Source: Amycolatopsis arida | Lineage (GTDB): Bacteria; Actinomycetota; Actinomycetes; Mycobacteriales; Pseudonocardiaceae | NCBI RefSeq assembly: GCF_900115565.1 | Contig: NZ_FOWW01000003.1 | Span: 682,001 to 746,000, forward strand | Direction of reading: 5' to 3' | Length of the DNA: 64,000 nucleotides | In this document: positions 58,624 through 64,000 of the stretch, in pieces | Numbering within the stretch: position 1 is the first letter of the stretch | Layout of the letters: the number at the start of each line of letters is the position of its first letter | The notes under the pieces: generated by a model | Seen by the model: the letters and a program-made list of their open reading frames with translations, nothing else | Databases searched by the model: none | Told to the model about the DNA's origin: nothing | Translations under genes and position numbers: made by a program

Positions 58624-60744
58624 GTGACCACCACCACGCACTACCACAGCTGCACGCTCTGCGAGGCGACCTGCGGCATCGCGGTGACGGTGGACGCCAA
58701 CCGGGTCGTCGACATCCGGGGTGACGAGCGGGACCCCTTCTCCCGTGGCTACATCTGCCCGAAGGCCACGGCCCTCGCCGACCTGCACCACGACCCCGAC
58801 CGGCTGCGCACCCCGCTGGTCCGGCACGGTCTGGAGTGGCGCGCGGCGGGCTGGGACGAGGCGTTCGACCTGGTGGCCCGGCGGATCAGGGACGTGCGGA
58901 CCCGGTACGGCAAGCACGCGCTGGCCGTGTACCAGGGCAACCCGAGCGCGCACAACCTCGGCCTGGTGACCTACGGCCAGGCGTTCTTCCGCGGCCTCGG
59001 CACCCGCAACCTCTACTCGGCCACGTCGGTCGACCAGCTACCGCACATGCTCGCGGCGCTGCAGCTCTTCGGGCACCAGCTGCTCATGCCGGTGCCCGAC
59101 ATCGACCGCACCGACCTGCTGGTCTGCCTCGGCGGCAACCCGGCGGTGTCCAACGGCAGCATCATGACCGCGCCGAACGTGCGGGCCCGGCTCAAGGCCA
59201 TCCGCGCCCGCGGCGGCGAGGTCGTGCTGGTGGACCCGCGGCGCACCGAGACCGCGGCGCTCGCCGGCGAGCACCTGTTCATCCGGCCCGGCACCGACGC
59301 GCTGCTGTTGCTGTCACTGGTCCAGGTGCTGTTCGCCGAGGGGCTGGTGGCGCCGGGCCGGCTCACGCCGCACCTGCGCGGGCTGGACACCCTGCGCGCG
59401 GCGGCCGCCGACTACCCGCCGGAGCGCACGGCACCGGTCACCGGTGTCGCCGCCGAGCGGGTGACCGAGCTCGCCCGGCGGCTGGCCCGCACCGAACGGG
59501 CCGCGGTGTACGGCCGGGTCGGGGTGTGCACGCAGGAGTTCGGTGGGCTGTCCGCGTGGCTGGTCGTGGTGGTGAACGCGCTCACCGGGCACCTCGACGA
59601 GCCCGGCGGCGCCATGTTCACCACCCCGGCGATCGACACCCTCCCGCTCGCCGCCAGGGCCGGGCACGCCGGGAGCTTCGGTGCGTACCGGAGCCGGGCG
59701 CGCGGGCTGCCGGAGTTCGGCGGTGAGCTGCCGGTGGCGGTGCTCGCCGAGGAGATCGAGACACCGGGGGAGGGGCAGGTGCGCGCGTTGATCACCTCGG
59801 CCGGCAACCCGGTGCTCTCCGCGCCCAACGGGACCCGGCTGGAGCGGGCGCTCACCGAGCTGGACTTCATGGTCGCCATCGACCCCTACCTCAACGAGAC
59901 GACCCGGCACGCCGACGTGATCCTGCCGCCGACCGGCCCGCTGGAGCGGTCCCACTACGAGCTCGCGCTGACGAACTACGCGGTGCGCAACGTCGCGAAG
60001 TACTCCCCGGCGGTGTTCCCGCGCGGGCGGGAGCAACGGCACGACTGGGAGATCGTGCTGGAGCTGGCCACCCGCGTCCTCGGTGGTGGCGCGCCGGCGC
60101 GGTTCCTCGGCGGAGTCGGGCCCGAGGCGATGCTGGAGATCGGGTTGCGCACTGGGCCGTACGGGCTGCGCAGGCTGCGGAAGGGGTTGTCGCTGGGCCG
60201 GCTGAAGCGGGAGCCGCACGGCGTCGACCTCGGACCGTTGGAGCGGCGGCTGCCGGGGCGGTTGGCGACGAGGGACAGGACGGTCGACCTCGCGCCGCGG
60301 GTCTACCTCGACGACCTGCCGCGGCTGCGCCGGCTGCTCGACCGCGCGCCGCGGCGGGACGAGCTGGTGCTGATCGGCCGGCGGCAGCTGCGCAGCAACA
60401 ACTCGTGGCTGCACAACAGCGAGCGGCTGGTGAAGGGGAAGCCGCGGTGCACGCTACTGGTGCACCCCGACGACGCCCGGCGGCACGGGGTGGCCGACGG
60501 CCAGCCGGCGACGCTGTCCTCGGCGACCGGGTCGATCCGGGTGCCGGTGGAGGTCACCGACGCGATCATGCCCGGCGTGGTGAGCCTGCCGCACGGCTGG
60601 GGCCACCACCGGCGCGGCACGCGGCTGCGGGTGGCCGCCGAGCACGCTGGGGTCAGCGTGAACGACGTGACCGACGAGGGCTTCGTCGACGAGTTGACCG
60701 GCACGGCCGCCCTCTCCGGCCTGCGCGTACGCCTGGCTCCCTGA
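58624..60744 (+). CDS. Molybdopterin-dependent oxidoreductase with N-terminal 4Fe-4S site
   Basis: DMSO-reductase-family enzyme, 706 residues. Cys10, Cys13, Cys17 (CTLCEATCG) and Cys45 (YICPKA) form the 4Fe-4S site. The following region has LVCLGGNPAVSNGSIMTAP, VVLVDPRRTETAALAG and, at the C terminus, the dinucleotide-binding domain LRSNNSWLHNSERL and GVVSLPHGWGHHRRG. No Tat leader, so cytoplasmic. GTG 58624 is preceded by AAGG. It could be a formate-dehydrogenase-like or other oxidoreductase; no electron-transfer partner is adjacent. Confidence 0.9.
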   Translation: MTTTTHYHSCTLCEATCGIAVTVDANRVVDIRGDERDPFSRGYICPKATALADLHHDPDRLRTPLVRHGLEWRAAGWDEAFDLVARRIRDVRTRYGKHALAVYQGNPSAHNLGLVTYGQAFFRGLGTRNLYSATSVDQLPHMLAALQLFGHQLLMPVPDIDRTDLLVCLGGNPAVSNGSIMTAPNVRARLKAIRARGGEVVLVDPRRTETAALAGEHLFIRPGTDALLLLSLVQVLFAEGLVAPGRLTPHLRGLDTLRAAAADYPPERTAPVTGVAAERVTELARRLARTERAAVYGRVGVCTQEFGGLSAWLVVVVNALTGHLDEPGGAMFTTPAIDTLPLAARAGHAGSFGAYRSRARGLPEFGGELPVAVLAEEIETPGEGQVRALITSAGNPVLSAPNGTRLERALTELDFMVAIDPYLNETTRHADVILPPTGPLERSHYELALTNYAVRNVAKYSPAVFPRGREQRHDWEIVLELATRVLGGGAPARFLGGVGPEAMLEIGLRTGPYGLRRLRKGLSLGRLKREPHGVDLGPLERRLPGRLATRDRTVDLAPRVYLDDLPRLRRLLDRAPRRDELVLIGRRQLRSNNSWLHNSERLVKGKPRCTLLVHPDDARRHGVADGQPATLSSATGSIRVPVEVTDAIMPGVVSLPHGWGHHRRGTRLRVAAEHAGVSVNDVTDEGFVDELTGTAALSGLRVRLAP

Positions 60745-61329
60745 CTCGGGCGTCGAATTCGTGGACACCGGCGGAATGCGAGGCCGTCGCCCGAGATGGC
60801 TTGGACAATCGGCAAGCAGGCCGACCCCTGGGGGCAGGGTCGCGGTCGAGCCCCTTCGAGGAGCGCGGGAGCTCAGCACGATCGAGAAGGGCCCGGGCGA
60901 ACCGGTCACCGGCCAGGAACCGGTGAGGAGCCAGCGGCCGATGAGGCCGACGTCATCGACCCGAGTGACCGAGGACGACGGCCACGGAAGGTCACGAGGA
61001 CGCGGCTGGAAGATCACCGGCGACGATGGCTGGAAGATCACCGAGGACGGCGACGGCTGTGGAGCGCTCCGCGAAAACCGGACCAATCCGGAGCAACCGA
61101 GGGGCCAATTCGGGCATTTCGCCCATCAACGCCCGCCAAGTACGACCCACCCACCCCTACTGGGGGCCGTCCCCGTGTCCAGTTTATCGGCGGTCGGAGG
61201 GCCGAGGGGGTTCGCGCGAAATCTGTGGACAGCTGGGAGCGATGTGGACAACTAGTGGTCGGGTTGCCGGTGCGTGCGACACACGCGATCGCCGGGACAC
61301 GCAGGCCTTGCCGACCAGCGGGTTCGCTT
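60745..61329. other. Intergenic region, no supported gene
   Basis: About 585 bases after the molybdoenzyme gene lack a credible coding frame. GGCTGGAAGATCACCG occurs twice, 18 bases apart, near 61010-61045. The DnaA-box-like element C lies at 61214-61252. The sequence is less GC-rich than nearby genes. Confidence 0.5.
61214..61252 (+). repeat. DnaA-box-like 40-bp element, copy C
   Basis: It begins GCGCGAAATCTGTGGACAG and ends GCGATGTGGACAAC. TGTGGACAA (61243-61251) is a perfect inverted TTGTCCACA and TGTGGACAG (61224-61232) an 8/9 match, two boxes in the same direction 19 bases apart. Confidence 0.6.
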
Positions 61330-61624
61330 CTCGGCTGGTCGGGTTTGCCGTTCGGCCCGCTCTGGAGCACCTGCCGCTGGTCCGGATGTCCGAGACCGCC
61401 TCGCCGGGCGCGCGGTACCGCATCGGGCCTACCGGTTCTGGCACCGCCACCTGGTGCTCCTGCTCGACGGCACCCCCGACCCCGAGCACACCGCGCACGC
61501 CCTGCTCGCCGCGCTGGCGGCCGAACACCTGGCGGCCGTCCTACCGGAACTGGGCGAGGCGAGGACCCGGGCCGGCATCCTTCGCCTCGCCCGCGCGGCG
61601 CAGGAACTCTACACAGGCGATTAG
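61330..61624 (+). pseudogene. C-terminal remnant of a TetR-type regulator, frameshifted
   Basis: One frame reads LVGFAVRPALEHLPLVRMSE up to about 61410, then the sequence continues in another frame as AYRFWHRHLVLLLDGTPDPE, HTAHALLAALAAEHLAAVL and ILRLARAAQELYTGD. These match the C-terminal ligand domain of TetR proteins. No DNA-binding N terminus precedes it. It appears to be a decayed gene left beside the ArsR-like operon. Confidence 0.6.
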
Positions 61625-61632
61625 CTATTTGC

Positions 61633-61638
61633 CATAAT
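61633..61638 (+). promoter_or_regulatory. Candidate -10 element of a leaderless ArsR-like gene
   Basis: CATAAT ends 6 bases before the GTG start at 61645. There is no ribosome binding site, so transcription probably begins at the start codon, as is common in actinobacteria. TTAGCTATTTGCCATAATT is unusually AT-rich and would be the natural operator for autoregulation. Confidence 0.5.
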
Positions 61639-61644
61639 TCCTTC

Positions 61645-61947
61645 GTGCTGGACGCTGACCTGCTCAGGGCACTCGCCAACGAGAAGCGGCTGCTCGTGCT
61701 GGAGTGGCTCCGCGACCCCGTGGCGCACTTCCCGCCGCAGCGCGACGGCGACCTGGTCCGGGACGGGGTGTGCTCGCTGTTCATCGCCGAGAAGCTCGGA
61801 GTGAGCCAACCCACTTGCGGCGAGCACCTGAAGGTGCTCAGCCGGGCCGGGCTCGTTCGCGGCAAGAAGATCAAGCAGTGGGTGTTCTACCAGCGCGACG
61901 AGGAACGCATCGCCGAGGCGAAGCGGCTGCTCGGCGGTGCATGGTGA
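61645..61947 (+). CDS. ArsR/winged-helix transcriptional regulator
   Basis: A 100-residue winged-helix repressor (ADLLRALANEKRLLVLEWLR, LFIAEKLGVSQPTCGEHLKV, LVRGKKIKQWVFYQRDEERI). It lacks the CXCXXC metal motif of ArsR; isolated Cys residues are in GVCSLF and PTCGEH. The GTG start appears leaderless. It is first in an operon with RidA and a threonine-dehydratase-like enzyme, so it probably responds to an amino acid, imine or redox signal. Confidence 0.88.
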   Translation: MLDADLLRALANEKRLLVLEWLRDPVAHFPPQRDGDLVRDGVCSLFIAEKLGVSQPTCGEHLKVLSRAGLVRGKKIKQWVFYQRDEERIAEAKRLLGGAW

Positions 61948-61970
61948 ACCCGATCGCACAGGAGAACGAC

Positions 61971-62456
61971 ATGACCACCTCCCCCACCGAGGAACGGCTC
62001 GCCCGGCTCGGCCTGACCCTGCCCGAGCCGCCCGCGGCGGTCGCCGCGTTCCAGCCCTACGTCCGCGCCGGCGCCACCGTGTACGTCTCGGGCCAGATCG
62101 CCACCAGGGACGGCGGGCTGGTCGCCACCGGGCGTCTCGGCGCGGAGGTCGACCTCGCCACCGGACAGGAAGCGGCCAGGGCATGCGCGCTGAACGTGCT
62201 CGCCCAGCTGCACGCCGCCGCCGGCTCGCTGGACGCGGTGGCCCGGCTGGTCAAGATCACCGTCTTCGTAGCCTCCGACCCGGCGTTCACCGAGCAGCCG
62301 CGGGTCGCCGACGGCGCCTCCCGGCTGCTGCTCGACGTGCTGGGCCCGGCCGGGGAACACGCCCGCGCCGCCGTCGGCGTGGCGGTACTCCCGCAGAACA
62401 CGCCGATCGAGGTCGACGCCACCGCGGTGCTCGAGGAAACCGGATCGAACAGGTGA
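61971..62456 (+). CDS. RidA-family protein (reactive imine/enamine deaminase)
   Basis: Hydrolyses 2-aminoacrylate or similar imines made by PLP enzymes. It has 161 residues; VYVSGQIATRDG, LNVLAQLHAAAGSLDAVARL, VKITVFVASDPAFTEQP and AVGVAVLPQNTPIEVDA are conserved. The final segment lacks the Arg of canonical RidA (usually in a VRxxCVxVxxLP context), so catalysis may differ. ATG 61971 has GGAG 6 bases upstream; ATG 61941 would extend it. It overlaps the next gene by 4 bases, and pairing with a threonine-dehydratase-type enzyme makes functional sense. Confidence 0.9.
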   Translation: MTTSPTEERLARLGLTLPEPPAAVAAFQPYVRAGATVYVSGQIATRDGGLVATGRLGAEVDLATGQEAARACALNVLAQLHAAAGSLDAVARLVKITVFVASDPAFTEQPRVADGASRLLLDVLGPAGEHARAAVGVAVLPQNTPIEVDATAVLEETGSNR

Positions 62457-63511
62457 GCGCGGACGCACCCGATGCCGTCCGGGCCGACCTGCCCACCCCG
62501 GAGGACGTCCGGCGCACCGCCGAGGTGATCCGCCCGCACGTGCGGCGCACCCCGGTGCTGGCGCTCGACCCGACCGACCTGGGGATCACCGCGGATTTCC
62601 GGTTGGCGCTCAAGCTGGAGCAGCTACAGCGCGCCGGCTCGTTCAAGGTGCGCGGCGCCTTCGCGAACCTCCTGCTCCGCGACGTGCCGCCGGCCGGCGT
62701 GGTCGCGGCCTCCGGCGGCAACCATGGCGTGGCCGTCGCCTACGCCGCCCACCGGCTCGGGGTGCCCGCGCGGATCTACGTGCCCACCATCTCCGCCCCC
62801 GCCAAGATCGAACGGATCCGCGCGCTCGGGGCGCACCTGGTCGTGGGCGGGGACCGCTACGCCGACGCGCTGGCCGCCGCGCAGGCCTGGACGGCCGAGT
62901 CCGGGGCGCTGGGCGTGCACGCGTTCGACCAGCGGGAGACGCTACTCGGCCAGGGCAGCGTCGGGCTCGAGCTGGCCGAGCAGGTGCCCGAGCTGGACAC
63001 CGTGCTGGTCCCGGTCGGCGGCGGCGGGCTGATCGGTGGGATCGCCACATCCTTCGCCGGCTCGGTCCGGGTGGTCGGCGTCGAGCCCACCGGCGCGCCC
63101 ACCCTCGCCACCGCACGGGCGCACGGCGCGCCGACCGACGCCCCCACCGGCAGCGTCGCGGCCGACGCGCTGGCCCCGCGCCGGATCGGTGAGCTGGTGT
63201 TCCCCATCACCCAGGCCCACGTGAGTGGCGTCGTGCTGGTCGACGATCCGGCCATCCGGGAGGCGCAGCACGCGCTGTGGGCCGCCGCCCGGCTGGTCGC
63301 CGAGCCCGCCGCCGCGGTCGGGGTCGCCGCCCTGCTCGGCGGCGCCTACCGGCCCGAGCCCGGCGAGCGCGTGGCCGTCGTCGTCAGCGGAGCCAACACG
63401 GCCCCCGGCGTCGCCCCTCGACGTCCTGACCGGGCTCCCTCTCCGGAGGGAGGCGAACCGGACCCGAGCGGGAGTCGCCGGCCACGCCCGCCGGCGACGC
63501 TGGACCCATGA
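62453..63511 (+). CDS. Serine/threonine dehydratase-like PLP enzyme
   Basis: Fold-type II PLP enzyme of 352 residues. GSFKVRGAF with Lys65 binds PLP; ASGGNHGVAVAYAA and VPVGGGGLIGG hold the phosphate; the C-terminal AANTAPG-like segment reads VVSGANTAPG. No ACT regulatory domain, so catabolic type. GTG 62453 overlaps the RidA stop by 4 bases. The product enamine/imine would be the substrate of the neighbouring RidA. The gene overlaps the next gene by 4 bases. Confidence 0.9.
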   Translation: MSADAPDAVRADLPTPEDVRRTAEVIRPHVRRTPVLALDPTDLGITADFRLALKLEQLQRAGSFKVRGAFANLLLRDVPPAGVVAASGGNHGVAVAYAAHRLGVPARIYVPTISAPAKIERIRALGAHLVVGGDRYADALAAAQAWTAESGALGVHAFDQRETLLGQGSVGLELAEQVPELDTVLVPVGGGGLIGGIATSFAGSVRVVGVEPTGAPTLATARAHGAPTDAPTGSVAADALAPRRIGELVFPITQAHVSGVVLVDDPAIREAQHALWAAARLVAEPAAAVGVAALLGGAYRPEPGERVAVVVSGANTAPGVAPRRPDRAPSPEGGEPDPSGSRRPRPPATLDP

Positions 63512-64000
63512 CCCAGCAACCCCGATCCGACCGGCCCGGCCCGCTCCGGGTCGCCGTCGGCTACGCCGCGATCCTCGGCACTCTGCCGTACCTGACCCTC
63601 AAGCTCGCCTGGCTGACCGGCCACCCGCTCGGGCTGGCCGACCCCGACCTCGTCGACGGTCCGATGATGTACGCGGCCAACGCGTTCACCGGCGGCATGG
63701 ACCTCGTCGCGATCCTGCTCGCACTGACGTTCACCCATGACCGGCGGGGCCGGGCACCGGCCTGGCCGCTGGTCTTCCCGATCTGGGTGGGTACCGGCTT
63801 CCTGGCGCCGATCGCGCTGGCCGGCCCGCTGATCGGCGTCGACTTCGCGCTCCCGACCGAGGAGACCACCGGCCCCGCGCTGGAACCGTGGGTGACCCCG
63901 CTGGTCTACGCCAGCTTCGCGTGGCAGGGCGTCACCCTGCTCACGGCCTTCGCGCTGTACGCCAGGGTGCGCTGGGCGGCGCTGTTCTCCACCCGACTCG
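63508..64000 (+). CDS. Polytopic membrane protein (3' end outside window)
   Basis: At least 164 residues from ATG 63508, which overlaps the previous stop by 4 bases. Spans are likely near 14-35, 52-72, 86-108 and 125-150 (VAVGYAAILGTLPYLTLKLA, PLVFPIWVGTGFLAPIALAG). No named family is recognised. It may be a transporter or a sensor linked to the dehydratase/RidA operon. Confidence 0.8.
   Translation, partial: MTQQPRSDRPGPLRVAVGYAAILGTLPYLTLKLAWLTGHPLGLADPDLVDGPMMYAANAFTGGMDLVAILLALTFTHDRRGRAPAWPLVFPIWVGTGFLAPIALAGPLIGVDFALPTEETTGPALEPWVTPLVYASFAWQGVTLLTAFALYARVRWAALFSTRL

Noticed and set aside
60796-61644. N-terminal extension of the ArsR-like gene to 60796
   Set aside because: The extension crosses the DnaA-box-like element and TetR remnant and encodes Arg/Pro-rich low-complexity sequence; GTG 61645 with a -10 element fits the family length.

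Overview
The window is about 72-74% G+C, uses many GTG starts, and has tightly packed genes with 1-8 base overlaps. It carries the rodA-pstP-fhaB-fhaA-tRNA-Leu block that lies close to dnaA/oriC in actinobacteria. Gene content (FadR-type and TetR regulators, ECF sigma factors, a TM0106-type RecB nuclease, F420/LLM enzymes, YcnI-CopC-CopD) points to a filamentous high-GC actinomycete, most likely in the Pseudonocardiales. This is inferred from gene content and base composition; no comparison was run.

Layout. 1-5.0 kb: origin-side cell-shape and signalling genes (RodA/FtsW, PP2C phosphatase, two FHA proteins) and tRNA-Leu(CAG). 5-15 kb: a frameshifted aminoglycoside phosphotransferase-like gene, a secreted penicillin-acylase-family hydrolase, a fatty-acid desaturase, an LLM oxidoreductase, an FKBP isomerase, a Cys/Met PLP enzyme, a thioester-domain surface protein with a sortase-type tail, and a patatin. 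16-25.6 kb: a FadR-type regulator divergent from a dipeptide/oligopeptide ABC transporter that continues into aldehyde dehydrogenase, SDR and amidase genes, which reads as one catabolic unit. 25.6-38 kb: an HNH endonuclease of lower G+C, a second LLM enzyme, a large unknown protein, two CitE/HpcH-type CoA lyases, a sugar-lactone oxidase, an alanine-racemase-fold enzyme, and an ECF sigma factor with a membrane partner. 38-41.5 kb: TetR / beta-glucosidase / MFS sugar cassette. 42-45.4 kb: a small Cys/His-rich protein and a small partner divergent from an XRE-TPR regulator and a phosphotransferase. 45.5-48.5 kb: copper-type genes copD, copC, ycnI and a membrane protein. 49-60.7 kb: RecB-like nuclease, a 1.3 kb repeat-rich non-coding stretch, gamma-glutamyltransferase, UDP-glucose dehydrogenase, SDR, SnoaL-like / VOC / ECF sigma operon and a molybdopterin oxidoreductase. 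61-64 kb: TetR remnant, ArsR-like / RidA / threonine-dehydratase-like / membrane-protein operon.

The least explained material lies between genes. A 126-bp nested palindrome occurs twice, in two convergent intergenic regions 46 kb apart, with a compensatory base-pair change in its stem. A 78-91 bp cassette starts at one gene's stop codon and ends at the next gene's ribosome binding site; it occurs twice, with a third diverged copy. A roughly 40-bp element carrying DnaA-box-like sequence occurs three times at about 10 kb spacing. Two convergent intergenic regions carry 21-bp-period tandem repeats. No CRISPR array, integrase, transposase, plasmid origin or complete restriction-modification system was seen.
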